From Azospirillum griseum (GTDB lineage: Bacteria; Pseudomonadota; Alphaproteobacteria; Azospirillales; Azospirillaceae): a stretch of 64,000 nucleotides of DNA. The DNA lies in the NCBI RefSeq assembly GCF_003966125.1, contig NZ_RXMA01000004.1:124001-188000 (forward strand), in the 5' to 3' direction. Below the pieces are notes generated by a model that saw nothing but the letters and a program-made list of their open reading frames with translations, was not told the origin of the DNA and did not search any database. This document shows, piece after piece, positions 1 through 8,209 of the stretch. How positions within the stretch are numbered: the first letter of the stretch is position 1; every line of letters begins with the position of its first letter. A program made the translations under genes and the position numbers.

Positions 1-395
1 GCCGCCGGGGTGTTGACGGCGGTCATCGGCACGACGGAGCCGTAATGGTCACGGGCAACGTCCCAGAAGCCGCGCTTGTCCTCCGGCGCGTAGACGGCGA
101 CGGCGAACGGCCCCTGAAGGCGGGTCAGCGCCGTGATCATCTCCCGCCAGATGCGGACGACGACCTTGGCCGGAAAGCTGCCGCTGTGCCGCGCCATCAG
201 GCGGCGCAGAATCATCGCCTCCCGCCCCGGACGCAGGTAGACGGCCTGTCCGGGCGTGCCCTTGGCGGCACCGATGCGCTCCACCACCGCCGCGCGGCGC
301 ATCAGCAGGTCGTGAATCGCGTCGTCGATCTGGTCGATGTCGCGGCGCAAATCGTCAAGCGGGGTCCGGGCGGGCAGCATGAGTCCAAAAACCAT
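1..395 (-). CDS. Chorismate mutase, AroQ type (3' part cut by window edge)
   Basis: Chorismate mutase rearranges chorismate to prephenate for phenylalanine and tyrosine synthesis in the cytoplasm. About 131 N-terminal residues are visible; the C-terminus lies outside the window. AroQ hallmarks are present in order: LRRDIDQIDDAIHDLLMRR near residues 14-32, GAAKG, and RPGREAMILRRL, which supply the conserved Arg, Lys and Glu ligands of the helical fold. A second conserved block, VRIWREMITAL, is typical of the longer alphaproteobacterial form. Two in-frame ATGs (395 and 380) are possible; the family consensus starts just after the second. It is divergent from metX. Confidence 0.82.
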   Translation of the reverse strand, partial: MVFGLMLPARTPLDDLRRDIDQIDDAIHDLLMRRAAVVERIGAAKGTPGQAVYLRPGREAMILRRLMARHSGSFPAKVVVRIWREMITALTRLQGPFAVAVYAPEDKRGFWDVARDHYGSVVPMTAVNTPA

Positions 396-450
396 TGAAG
401 GCAAAGCCGGTTAGTAGTAGTCCGCATGCGCGGTGAAATCAAAGAAAACG

Positions 451-480
451 TTGACACCCCGAAGCCCGGCTTCGTAGCTA
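451..480 (+). promoter_or_regulatory. Candidate promoter/operator upstream of metX
   Basis: A perfect -35 hexamer TTGACA lies at 451-456. A poor -10 candidate, TAGCTA, lies at 475-480 after 18 bases. The spacer holds a perfect 13-base palindrome GAAGCCCGGCTTC (461-473), where a bound repressor would block polymerase. No SAM-II riboswitch core, often found upstream of alphaproteobacterial metX, could be recognised here. Functional assignment is inference. Confidence 0.35.
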
Positions 481-532
481 TACCGTCAACAATCCGCCCT
501 CCGTTCCAAGGCTGCCCGCCATTACGCCCCCC

Positions 533-1744
533 GTGACTCCGCCCATGCCCGCGACTCCACCCTCCGTCGTCGCGCCCGCCGACGCGGGTTCCCTGCCCGG
601 AAAACGCGTGACTCTGGGGGCCGATGTCCCGATGCGCCTGGACAGCGGGGCTGAATTGGGGCCGTTCGTGGTCGCCTATCAGACCTACGGCACGCTGAAC
701 GCCGACAAATCCAACGCGATCTACATCTGCCACGCGCTCACCGGCGATCATTTCGTCGCCGACCGTCACCCGATCACCGGCAAGCCCGGCTGGTGGGAGA
801 TGCTGGTGGGGCCGGGCCGGCCGGTGGACACCGACCGCTATTTCGTCATCTGCTCCAACGTGATCGGCGGCTGTCTGGGCAGCTCCGGCCCGACGGACAT
901 CGACCCGGCGACCGGCCAGCCCTATGGCCTCAACTTCCCCATCCTGACCATCGGCGACATGGTGCGGGCGCAAAAGCTGCTGGTCGAGCATTTGGGGATC
1001 GACAAGCTGTTCTGCGTCATCGGCGGCTCGATGGGCGGGATGCAAACGCTGCAATGGGCGGTTGCCTACCCCGAATCGGTGTTCGCGGCGATCCCCATCG
1101 CCACGGCGGCCCGCCATTCGGCGCAGAACATCGCCTTTCATGAGGTCGGGCGTCAGGCGATCATGGCCGATCCCGATTGGCGCAACGGGCAGTATCTGGT
1201 GGAAGGCACCCGGCCGGAACGCGGTTTGGCGGTGGCGCGCATGGCCGCGCACATCACCTATCTGTCGGAACCGGCGCTGCACCGGAAGTTCGGCCGCAAT
1301 CTGCAGGACCGCAAGGCCGTGACCTACGGCTTTGACGCCGATTTCCAGGTGGAAAGCTATCTGCGCTACCAGGGGGCGGCGTTTGTCGAGCGGTTTGACG
1401 CCAACAGCTACCTCTACATCACCCGCGCGATGGATTATTTCGATCTGGCGGCGGACGCGGGCGGCTCGCTGGCCAACGCCTTCCGCCCCGGCGGCAAGAC
1501 GACGCCCGTGCGCTTCTGTCTGGTCAGCTTTTCCAGTGACTGGCTGTTCCCGACCTCCGAATCGCGGGCCATCGTCCACGCGCTGAACTCGGTGGCGGGG
1601 AATGTCAGCTTCGTGGAAATCAACACCGACAAGGGGCATGACGCCTTCCTGCTGGACGAGCCGGAGTTCCATCAGGTCATCCACGGCTTTCTCGAAGGCT
1701 GCGCCGAGCATCGCGGCCTGACCGTGCGCCGTCGCGGCCGCTGA
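533..1744 (+). CDS. metX: Homoserine O-acetyltransferase MetX
   Basis: Activates homoserine with an acyl-CoA donor (acetyl-CoA in characterised MetX) for methionine synthesis. The protein is an alpha/beta hydrolase of about 400 residues, the usual MetX length. Visible landmarks are the N-terminal [12 protein letters not shown] block, [12 protein letters not shown], the nucleophile elbow [12 protein letters not shown] (Ser about residue 166), and the C-terminal Asp/His of the triad in SSDWLFP and DKGHDAFL. The start is uncertain: GTG 533 is the longest frame, and ATG 545 would remove four residues. metW follows after 18 bases, the classic metXW pair, so the two are probably one transcript. Confidence 0.95.
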   Translation: MTPPMPATPPSVVAPADAGSLPGKRVTLGADVPMRLDSGAELGPFVVAYQTYGTLNADKSNAIYICHALTGDHFVADRHPITGKPGWWEMLVGPGRPVDTDRYFVICSNVIGGCLGSSGPTDIDPATGQPYGLNFPILTIGDMVRAQKLLVEHLGIDKLFCVIGGSMGGMQTLQWAVAYPESVFAAIPIATAARHSAQNIAFHEVGRQAIMADPDWRNGQYLVEGTRPERGLAVARMAAHITYLSEPALHRKFGRNLQDRKAVTYGFDADFQVESYLRYQGAAFVERFDANSYLYITRAMDYFDLAADAGGSLANAFRPGGKTTPVRFCLVSFSSDWLFPTSESRAIVHALNSVAGNVSFVEINTDKGHDAFLLDEPEFHQVIHGFLEGCAEHRGLTVRRRGR

Positions 1745-1762
1745 CCGGCAAAGGCAATCCCC

Positions 1763-2365
1763 ATGGACATTCGCGACGACCTGAAGCTGATCGCCGAAAT
1801 GGTGGAGCCGAACAGCCGCGTGCTGGACGTCGGCTGCGGCGATGGCGCGCTGCTCGATTATCTGGCCCACACCCGCAACGTGGACGCGCGCGGCATCGAA
1901 CTGAGCATGGACGGGGTGCGCCAATGCGTGGCGCATGGCCTGTCGGTGATCCAGGGCGACGCCGAAACCGACCTGAAGGATTACCCGGCGGACGCGTTCG
2001 ATTACGTGATCCTCGGCCAGACGCTCCAGGCGATGCGCGACCCGCGCGGGATTTTGGATCTGATGTGCCGGATCGGGCGGCGGGCCATCGTGTCGGTGCC
2101 GAATTTCGGCTATTGGCGCATCCGCCTGCAATTGCTGACGACCGGGCGGATGCCGGTCACGGAAAAGCTGGGCTATCAGTGGTGGGAAACCCCCAACATC
2201 CATTTCTGCACGCTGCGCGACTTCGTCGTGCTGTGCGGCGAGATGAACATCCACATCGAGCAGACCCGCATCCTGAACAGCGCCGGGGCCGTCACCAGCC
2301 GTTCCCACAGCGGCCTTGCCAATCTGCTGGGCGAACAGGGCGTGTTCCTGCTGCGGCGGGCGTGA
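1763..2365 (+). CDS. metW: Methionine biosynthesis protein MetW
   Basis: MetW is a class I methyltransferase-fold protein found beside metX and needed for full MetX function in several proteobacteria; its own catalytic activity is not established. The glycine-rich motif VLDVGCGDGALLDYL (residues about 19-33) is the SAM-binding loop. Family blocks VILGQTLQAM and VSVPNFGYWRIR follow, then the MPVTEKLGYQWWETPNIHF segment diagnostic of MetW. Length (200 residues) is normal. It follows metX by 18 bases and converges on the MFS gene, with 26 bases between the stop codons. Confidence 0.94.
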   Translation: MDIRDDLKLIAEMVEPNSRVLDVGCGDGALLDYLAHTRNVDARGIELSMDGVRQCVAHGLSVIQGDAETDLKDYPADAFDYVILGQTLQAMRDPRGILDLMCRIGRRAIVSVPNFGYWRIRLQLLTTGRMPVTEKLGYQWWETPNIHFCTLRDFVVLCGEMNIHIEQTRILNSAGAVTSRSHSGLANLLGEQGVFLLRRA

Positions 2366-2391
2366 CGGCTTCCGGGGACGGAGTGGCCTAG

Positions 2392-3816
2392 TTAGCGGCG
2401 GATGCGGCGGCGCAGGCTGCCGGTGACGCTGCCCAGCGCGCACAGCCCGGCGGCGATGGTCAGGGCGGTCTGCGCGCCCAGCGCCTTGCCGAACAGGGTG
2501 AACATCACGCCGACCAGCGCCGCTCCCAGCGTTTGCCCCAGCAAACGGGCGGTGGCCTGGATGCCGCTGGCCCCGCCGCTGCGCTCCTTGGGCGCGCTGC
2601 TGACCAACACCTTGTTGTTCGGGGTCTGGAACAGGCCGAAGCCGAAGCCCGCCAGCCCCATCCGCCACGCGATGTCAAAGCCGGTCGGGTCCGGCGGCAG
2701 AAAGGCCAGCGCGGCCAGACCGGCGGAAAACAGCGCCATGCCCAGGCCGCTCAACAGGCTGGGTTCGTAACGGTCGGCCAGCCAGCCGGAAATCGGCGCG
2801 ATCACGGCGACGGCCAGCGGCCAGGGCGTCATCAGCAGGCCGGACTCGGTCAGGCTCCACCCCAGCACGTCTTCAAAGAAAAAGGGCATGGTGACAAAGG
2901 CGATGTTCTGCGAGGCGAAGGAGCAGAGCGACGTGACCACGCTGAGCGCGAAGATCGGGCGGCGCAGCAGATCGACCGGAAACAGCGGCGTTTCCTGCGC
3001 CAACTCGCGCCGGACCAGCACCACCCCGGCCAGAACCGCGCCCAGCAGTTCGGCGGCGGTGATCCATGTCGCTTCCGTCCCGCCCAACCCCTTCACTCCC
3101 AGGATCAGCAGGCCGAGCATGACCGCGTTCAACCCGGCGCTGAGGATGTCGAAGCGGTGGCCGGAAGCGGGGGACGCGGGCAGCGCGCGGGCGGCGACCA
3201 CCAGCGCCATCAGCCCCAACGGCACGTTGATGGCGAACAGCCAGGGCCAGGAGGCGACCGACAGCACCGCCGCCGCCAAACTCGGCCCCGCCACCGTCGT
3301 CACCGCCACGATCATGGCGTTGTAGCCGACGCCGCGCCCCAGGCTGGCGCTGGGATAGATGTAGCGGACCAGCGCCATGTTCACGCTCATGATCCCGGCC
3401 CCGCCCAGCCCCTGGGCGACGCGGGCGGCGGTCAGCAGCGGCAGCGTGTCGGACAAGGCGCAAACCAGCGAGGCCAGGGTGAACAGCGCCAACCCGCCCC
3501 AATAGACCCGGCGGTAGCCGATGATGTCGCCCAGCGAGGCCAGCGGAAAGAGCGAGAGCGTCACCGCCATCTGATAGGCGTTGACCACCCAGATGGCTTG
3601 CGCGGCGTCCACCGAGAACTCGCGCTGGATCGTCGGCAGGGCGACGTTGGCCACCGTGCCGTCCAGCACCGCCATGATGAGGGCGACCGTCATCGTCGCC
3701 ACCGCCCAATAGCGTTGCGGAACCGGCAACCCGTCAGCGGGGGGCTTGGTGCCGGTCTGGGGAGCGGTCTGGGCGGCGGTGGGGGGAACGGGGGCGTGCG
3801 GCATGGCGAGCAGCAT
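2392..3816 (-). CDS. MFS multidrug transporter, DHA2 (14-helix) family
   Basis: Probable proton-driven drug or metabolite exporter in the inner membrane. The sequence has the DHA2 pattern: a first helix with AVLDGTVANVALPTI (motif D1 of EmrB/QacA relatives), the loop GDIIGYRRVYWGG (motif A) and many hydrophobic segments consistent with 14 helices over about 470 residues. The substrate cannot be told from sequence. No membrane-fusion partner lies next to it, unlike emrAB. ATGs at 3816 and 3804 are both possible starts; the N-terminal 30 residues are Pro/Ala/Thr-rich and cytoplasmic. Confidence 0.88.
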   Translation of the reverse strand: MLLAMPHAPVPPTAAQTAPQTGTKPPADGLPVPQRYWAVATMTVALIMAVLDGTVANVALPTIQREFSVDAAQAIWVVNAYQMAVTLSLFPLASLGDIIGYRRVYWGGLALFTLASLVCALSDTLPLLTAARVAQGLGGAGIMSVNMALVRYIYPSASLGRGVGYNAMIVAVTTVAGPSLAAAVLSVASWPWLFAINVPLGLMALVVAARALPASPASGHRFDILSAGLNAVMLGLLILGVKGLGGTEATWITAAELLGAVLAGVVLVRRELAQETPLFPVDLLRRPIFALSVVTSLCSFASQNIAFVTMPFFFEDVLGWSLTESGLLMTPWPLAVAVIAPISGWLADRYEPSLLSGLGMALFSAGLAALAFLPPDPTGFDIAWRMGLAGFGFGLFQTPNNKVLVSSAPKERSGGASGIQATARLLGQTLGAALVGVMFTLFGKALGAQTALTIAAGLCALGSVTGSLRRRIRR

Positions 3817-3919
3817 AAAAGCCACGCCCCGCCCGGCGGGTGGTGATTCTGCGCATGGAAGCCCTGCGCCCGGCAAACCTCCTGTCCGCCATCAGCCGCC
3901 GGGCATCAGCCGCCGCGCG

Positions 3920-4369
3920 TCAGGCCCGCAGCCGCTCCGGGGAGGAGGAGGCCGCCGCCGCGATGGGGGCGGCGAACAGCTCCAGCGCCGGGGGGATCGC
4001 CGACGGGCGCAGCCCGGCCAGCGTTTCGCCCACCGTGCCGACGGCGTCGATCAGGGTCGCGGGCATCACCGGCTTGCGCAGCAGCCCGACGGCGAGGTCG
4101 CGCACCTCGTCGGCGTGGTGGTCGAAGCCGGTCATCAGCAGGGTGGGGATACGGTGTTCGGTCCACAGACGGCGGGCCAGGGTCAGGCCATCCACCCCGC
4201 CGGGCAGATGAACATCGACCAGGGCCAGATCGGGTTGCTCGCGTCCGGCGACCCGCGCGGCCTTCACCGCGTCGCGCAGGGGGCCGAAGATGGTGTAACC
4301 CGCCTGTTCCAGCACGGCTTTCGCCGCCGGGCCAACCAAGGGATCATCTTCCACCAACAACAGCTTCAC
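3920..4369 (-). CDS. Single-domain response regulator (receiver only)
   Basis: A CheY-like receiver of 149 residues without an output domain. All phosphorylation residues are visible: the acidic pair in LLLVEDDPLV, the phospho-acceptor Asp in LALVDVHLPGG, the Thr in TLLMTGFD and the Lys in LLRKPVMP. About 25 C-terminal residues past the fold are Ala/Pro/Ser-rich. No kinase is adjacent, so its partner is unknown; the orphan sensor kinase near 16.8-19.2 kb is one possibility, with no direct support. It could act by protein contact or as a phosphate sink. Confidence 0.85.
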   Translation of the reverse strand: MKLLLVEDDPLVGPAAKAVLEQAGYTIFGPLRDAVKAARVAGREQPDLALVDVHLPGGVDGLTLARRLWTEHRIPTLLMTGFDHHADEVRDLAVGLLRKPVMPATLIDAVGTVGETLAGLRPSAIPPALELFAAPIAAAASSSPERLRA

Positions 4370-4463
4370 AACGGGCGCTCCTCTTCCGCGTGCGCCGGCC
4401 TATCGTCCGGGTTGCACTGCACCGCCCATGTTTGTCGCGTGGAGGCTGCAGTCAAGGGGCAGG

Positions 4464-4524
4464 TGGGCGATTTTCGCCCAAACGCCCTGTGACATCCGAG
4501 TGTCAGGTGACATCCAAGGGTCAG
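4464..4524. repeat. Hairpin plus two tandem 18-base direct repeats at operon end
   Basis: A 7-bp hairpin TGGGCGA-TTT-TCGCCCA lies at 4464-4480. It is followed by two 18-base copies in tandem: GTGACATCCGAGTGTCAG (4489-4506) and GTGACATCCAAGGGTCAG (4507-4524), three mismatches or fewer apart. The first copy also contains the inverted repeat TGACA-N6-TGTCA. The second runs into the stop codon of the flavoprotein gene. No U-run follows the hairpin on either strand, so it is not a textbook terminator. Confidence 0.55.
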
Positions 4525-5531
4525 GGGGCAAGGGATGGTCGGGTGACAGCGGACAGCCGGTTCAGCGCCTGCGCGGCCTCCGCCTCCAGCCGGGCGGCGA
4601 TGGCGGCCAGCGGTTCGACCCGGTCGGCCAGCGCCACCGATTGCCCGACCGACAGCGCCCCGCGCGCCGTGTCCCCGGTTTCGTACGCCACCCGGCCCAG
4701 CTTGCCGGAGACGTGCGGCATCAGCGTGTCAAGGCTGCCCTGCCCCGCCGCCTCGATCGCCGCCACCGTGTCGCTGGTTTCGTTGCGCAGAACCCGCATG
4801 GTGTTGCGCAGGGAGGACAGGATCAGCGCCGTGTCGGTTTCGTCCGCCGCCAGCAGCCGGTCCTTGAATCCGGGATGCGCCCAAATCTCCTCCGCCACCA
4901 GGAAACGGGTGCCGATGGTCACGCCGTCCGCCCCCATCGCCAGCGCGGCAATGAGTTGCTCGCCGCTGCCGATGCCGCCGCCGACCGCCAGCGGGATCGA
5001 CAGGCCGCGCGCCGCCAGCACGGTTTGCACCATGGTTCCGACCAGATCCAGGCCGGGATGACCGCCGCATTCGGCCCCGACCACGGTGACGGCGTCCACC
5101 CCGACCGCCTCGGCCTTGCGGGCGAAGCGGACGGCGGGGACCTTGTGCATCACCGTGATGCCCGCCGCGTGCAGGCGCGGGATGTAGGCCTCCGGGTTGC
5201 GGCCGGAGGTTTCGACGAAGCGCACCCCTTCGGCGATGATGGCGTCGAACACCGCGTCGGTGCGCTCCCCCTGCACCAGCTTGGGCAGCATCGACACGTT
5301 GACGCCGAACGGCTTGCCCGCCGCCAGATCGCGGCAGCGGCGGATTTCGTCGCGCAGGCCGTCGGTGTCGGGAAAGCTCGCCGCCGTGATGAAACCGATC
5401 ATCCCGGCGCGGGCGGCGGCGGCCACATACTCGGCGTTCGCCAGCCAATGCAGCCCCCCGGCGATGATGGGCAGGCGGATGCCGAAGAGGTCGGTCAGCG
5501 GCGTGCGCCACGCCAGCGTATCAGCCGTCAT
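4521..5531 (-). CDS. Nitronate monooxygenase / 2-nitropropane dioxygenase-family flavoprotein
   Basis: An FMN-dependent TIM-barrel oxidoreductase of about 336 residues. Family features are the N-terminal PIIAGGLHWLANAEYVAAA block, FGVNVSMLP, the phosphate-binding VGGGIGSGEQLIAALAMGA and DGVTIGTRFLVAEE. Relatives oxidise nitronates or act as trans-2-enoyl-ACP reductases (FabK). In this operon of acyl-CoA genes a role on an acyl-CoA or carbonyl intermediate is as likely as nitronate detoxification. The ATG at 5531 lies four bases after the crotonase stop, so it is the last gene of the catabolic operon. Confidence 0.85.
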   Translation of the reverse strand: MTADTLAWRTPLTDLFGIRLPIIAGGLHWLANAEYVAAAARAGMIGFITAASFPDTDGLRDEIRRCRDLAAGKPFGVNVSMLPKLVQGERTDAVFDAIIAEGVRFVETSGRNPEAYIPRLHAAGITVMHKVPAVRFARKAEAVGVDAVTVVGAECGGHPGLDLVGTMVQTVLAARGLSIPLAVGGGIGSGEQLIAALAMGADGVTIGTRFLVAEEIWAHPGFKDRLLAADETDTALILSSLRNTMRVLRNETSDTVAAIEAAGQGSLDTLMPHVSGKLGRVAYETGDTARGALSVGQSVALADRVEPLAAIAARLEAEAAQALNRLSAVTRPSLAP

Positions 5532-5535
5532 CGGA

Positions 5536-6318
5536 TCAGCCGCGCGGGTAGCTGGCCGGGCGCTTTTCAAAGAAGGCGGTGATGCCCTCGGCGGCTTCCG
5601 GGTGGTGCAGCGCCTCGACGAAGAAGGCGGCTTCGCGGTCAAGCTGCTCGTCGGGTTCGCCGAACCCGGCCTCGATCAGTTTTTTCGCCCGTCCGATGGC
5701 GACGGTCGGCCCCTCGGCCAGCCGGGCGGCCCAGGCGATGGCCTCCGTCACCGCCGAACCGGGGGCGACCACCCGGTTGACGATGGCGAGCTGCGCCAGC
5801 CGCAACGCGCCGATCCGCCCGCCTTCGAACATGATTTCGGCGGCAAGCTGCGGGGTGGCGGCGCGGGCGAGGAAGGCCGACGCCCCGCCGTCCGGGTTCA
5901 GCCCGACCTTGACGTAGGCGAGCGTGAAGCTGGCATCCTCCGCCGCGACGATCAGGTCGCAACCCAGCGCGATGGAGAAACCGGCCCCAGCGGCGGCCCC
6001 CTCGACGGCGGCGATCACCGGCTTGGGGCACCGGCGCATCGCCCGGACCCAGCCGTGGAAATGATCGAGGTTGGCGCGGGTGACGGACGGATCGGCCTTG
6101 GCGTTGCCCAGCAAGCGCCCGAGGTTGCCGCCGGAACAGAAGGTCCCGTTCGCCCCGGTCAGCACCACCGCCCCAATCGCCGGGTCGGTCGCCGCCGCGT
6201 TCAGCGCGTCGCGCGCCGCGCCCATCATCTCCGGTCCCAGGGCGTTCTTGGTCGCCGCATCGTCCAGTGTCAGCACCAGAACGCGCCCCTGGCGCTCCAC
6301 CGTCACCTGACCCGTCAT
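5536..6318 (-). CDS. Enoyl-CoA hydratase/isomerase (crotonase) family protein
   Basis: Crotonase-fold enzyme of 260 residues acting on acyl-CoA thioesters. The oxyanion-hole segments are seen in AFCSGGNL-like GTFCSGGNLGRL and in AAAGAGFSIALGCDL. The two glutamates of true hydratases are absent: the GGCEL position reads GAGFSIAL and the QPEI position reads LAYVKV. An acidic residue is kept in GLNPDGGA, the pattern of PaaG-type enoyl-CoA isomerases. A delta-isomerase role is therefore more likely than simple hydration. It overlaps the thioesterase gene by four bases (ATGA), indicating translational coupling. Confidence 0.85.
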   Translation of the reverse strand: MTGQVTVERQGRVLVLTLDDAATKNALGPEMMGAARDALNAAATDPAIGAVVLTGANGTFCSGGNLGRLLGNAKADPSVTRANLDHFHGWVRAMRRCPKPVIAAVEGAAAGAGFSIALGCDLIVAAEDASFTLAYVKVGLNPDGGASAFLARAATPQLAAEIMFEGGRIGALRLAQLAIVNRVVAPGSAVTEAIAWAARLAEGPTVAIGRAKKLIEAGFGEPDEQLDREAAFFVEALHHPEAAEGITAFFEKRPASYPRG

Positions 6319-6746
6319 CGTTCCACCCCTTCCGGGTTTTCGCAGCCCGGTCTGTATTTGAACATGCCTTCGGAGGTGGCGAGCAGCGCACCCGTTCCGG
6401 CGTGGCGGATCTCCGCCGCGACGCCGACGATCTTGCGCCCGCCGCCGCGAAGCCGCCCGGTGGCGATCAACGTACCGTCGCGCGCCTGCCCGAGGAAGCT
6501 TGTGGACAGCGACAGCGTCACAACCCGTCTCACCCGCCCCTCATGGGGACAGTATGTTGCCGAAAATCCGGAAACCGTGTCCAAAAGCGACGTCAGCACC
6601 CCGCCATGCACCACCCCGGCCCGGTTCAGGTGGCGGGCGTCCACCAGCAGGGTGAGGTCAGCGCTCCCCTCCTCCCACCGACTCAGGCGGTAGCCCAACA
6701 GCTCCTGATAGCCGGAGGGCGGTTCGCCGTTCAAAAGCTCGTTCAT
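6315..6746 (-). CDS. PaaI-type hotdog acyl-CoA thioesterase
   Basis: A small hotdog-fold thioesterase (about 143 residues). The motif GVVHGGVLTSLLDTVSGF has the HGG-x4-D arrangement of the PaaI/4HBT class, followed by VVTLSLSTSFL. It probably releases CoA from dead-end or excess acyl-CoA intermediates of the surrounding pathway. ATG 6746 is preferred because it leaves 13 bases after the livF stop; ATG 6776 is in frame but would overlap livF. Confidence 0.85.
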   Translation of the reverse strand: MNELLNGEPPSGYQELLGYRLSRWEEGSADLTLLVDARHLNRAGVVHGGVLTSLLDTVSGFSATYCPHEGRVRRVVTLSLSTSFLGQARDGTLIATGRLRGGGRKIVGVAAEIRHAGTGALLATSEGMFKYRPGCENPEGVER

Positions 6747-6759
6747 CGGATTGTCCTGT

Positions 6760-7482
6760 TCAGGCCGCATCGTCATGCGCGAAGTAAAGCGCGTGCAGCC
6801 GCTCCAGGTCCACCGCCTCGCCCGGTTCGGACAGAACGACCCGGCCCGAGCGCATCAGATGCACATGGTCGGCGATCTTCAGGGCGCGGCTGGTGTTCTG
6901 CTCCACCAGCACGATGGTCAAGCCCTCCGCCCGCAGCTTGGCGAGGATGCGGAAAATCTCGTCCACCACCACCGGGGCCAACCCCAGCGACGGTTCGTCG
7001 ATCAGGCAGACGCGCGGCTGTTCCATCAGGCCGCGCCCGATGGCCAGCATCTGCGCCTCCCCGCCCGACAGGGTTCCGGCGATCTGGTCGCGCCGTTCGG
7101 CCAAACGGGGGAACAGGTCGAACACCATCGCCTTGTTGCGTTTCCACCCGGCGCGGCAGGCGCGCGGGAAGGCCCCCATCATCAGATTGTCGTCGACGCT
7201 CATGTCGGGGAAGATCATCCGGCCTTCCGGGATCATCACCAGCCCGTCGGCCACGCTGTCCCAGGTCCTGGCCCCGGTCAGGCTGCGGCCGTTGACGCGG
7301 ACATCGCCGCCGGTGATCGGGATCAGGCCCATGATGGCGCGCAGCAGCGTGGTCTTGCCCGCCCCGTTCGGCCCGACGATGACGGTGGTCTTGCCGGTCG
7401 GCGCGGTCAAGGACACGTCCCACAGCACGTTGATCGCGCCATACCCGGCGCGCAGCGATTGGACATCCAGCGCGGTGGTCAT
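6760..7482 (-). CDS. livF: Branched-chain/organic-acid ABC transporter ATPase (LivF type)
   Basis: Second ATP-binding subunit of the Liv-type importer. Walker A is GPNGAGKTT, the signature is canonical LSGGEAQM and Walker B is CLIDEPSLGL, followed by the LivF-typical VLVEQNTSRAL. Length (240 residues) is normal. It pairs with the LivG-like subunit encoded 13 bases upstream. The symbol denotes subunit type only; substrate is inferred from the flanking CoA ligase and dehydrogenase to be an organic acid rather than leucine. Confidence 0.92.
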   Translation of the reverse strand: MTTALDVQSLRAGYGAINVLWDVSLTAPTGKTTVIVGPNGAGKTTLLRAIMGLIPITGGDVRVNGRSLTGARTWDSVADGLVMIPEGRMIFPDMSVDDNLMMGAFPRACRAGWKRNKAMVFDLFPRLAERRDQIAGTLSGGEAQMLAIGRGLMEQPRVCLIDEPSLGLAPVVVDEIFRILAKLRAEGLTIVLVEQNTSRALKIADHVHLMRSGRVVLSEPGEAVDLERLHALYFAHDDAA

Positions 7483-7495
7483 GCGGCATGGTCCT

Positions 7496-8209
7496 TCAAA
7501 GCGTGGTTTCGCCGGTGTAGCTGCGGATGACTTCCGGGTTGCGGAACACGGCGTCGGGCGCGCCATCGGCGATGATCTGGCCGAAATTCAGCACCAGCAC
7601 GCGCGGGCACAGCGCCGCGATGGTCGGCAGATCATGTTCGATGATGACCAGGGCCAGCCGGTAGCGGTCGCGCACCGCCCCCAGCCGTTCCATGAAGGCG
7701 CGCTTGCTGTTGGTTTCCAGCCCGGCCAGCACCTCGTCCAACAGCAGAAGGCTGGGGTTGGTCGCCAACGCCTTGCCGACCTCCAACGCCTTGTGCTCGG
7801 TCAGGGCGAGCGCGCCGGTGGCGTCGGCGTCGGCCTTGTCGCGCAGGCCCAGCAGATCCAGGATCTCGTCGATCCGCTTGGGGTCGTTGATCCCGGCCCC
7901 GAAACGCTGGGCGACGATCAGGTTCTCCCGCACCGTGCAATGGCCCAGCGGGCGGGGAATCTGGAAGCTGCGGCCAATCCCCAGCCGCGCGCGTTTCCAA
8001 TCCGGCAGCCCCAGCAGCGATTGGCCCCGGAAGGTCAGCCGCCCGCCGGTCGGCCGGATCACGCCGGAGATCACGTTGAACAGCGTGGTCTTGCCCGCCC
8101 CGTTGGGACCGACCAGACCGACGCTCTCCCCCTCCGCCACGGCGAAGCTGGCGTTTTTCAACGCCTGCACCCCGCCGAAATTCACCTGCACCCCGTCAAG
8201 CGTGAGCAT
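7496..8209 (-). CDS. livG: Branched-chain/organic-acid ABC transporter ATPase (LivG type)
   Basis: First ATP-binding subunit of the importer, 237 residues. Walker A GPNGAGKTT and Walker B LLLLDEVLAGL are intact, and VIIEHDLPTI gives the switch His. The ABC signature is not LSGGQ-like: the equivalent stretch reads ALTEHKALEVGKAL. Similar degenerate signatures occur in one LivG subfamily, so the dimer probably has one canonical and one degenerate site. The ATG at 8209 lies inside the livM reading frame (14-base overlap). Confidence 0.9.
   Translation of the reverse strand: MLTLDGVQVNFGGVQALKNASFAVAEGESVGLVGPNGAGKTTLFNVISGVIRPTGGRLTFRGQSLLGLPDWKRARLGIGRSFQIPRPLGHCTVRENLIVAQRFGAGINDPKRIDEILDLLGLRDKADADATGALALTEHKALEVGKALATNPSLLLLDEVLAGLETNSKRAFMERLGAVRDRYRLALVIIEHDLPTIAALCPRVLVLNFGQIIADGAPDAVFRNPEVIRSYTGETTL

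Noticed and set aside
396-532. SAM-II riboswitch upstream of metX
   Set aside because: Looked for the conserved pseudoknot core; only a promoter-like region and a short palindrome were found.
302-2668. Long minus-strand frame opposite metX-metW
   Set aside because: Antisense to two clear genes, His/Arg/Gly-rich composition, no motif.
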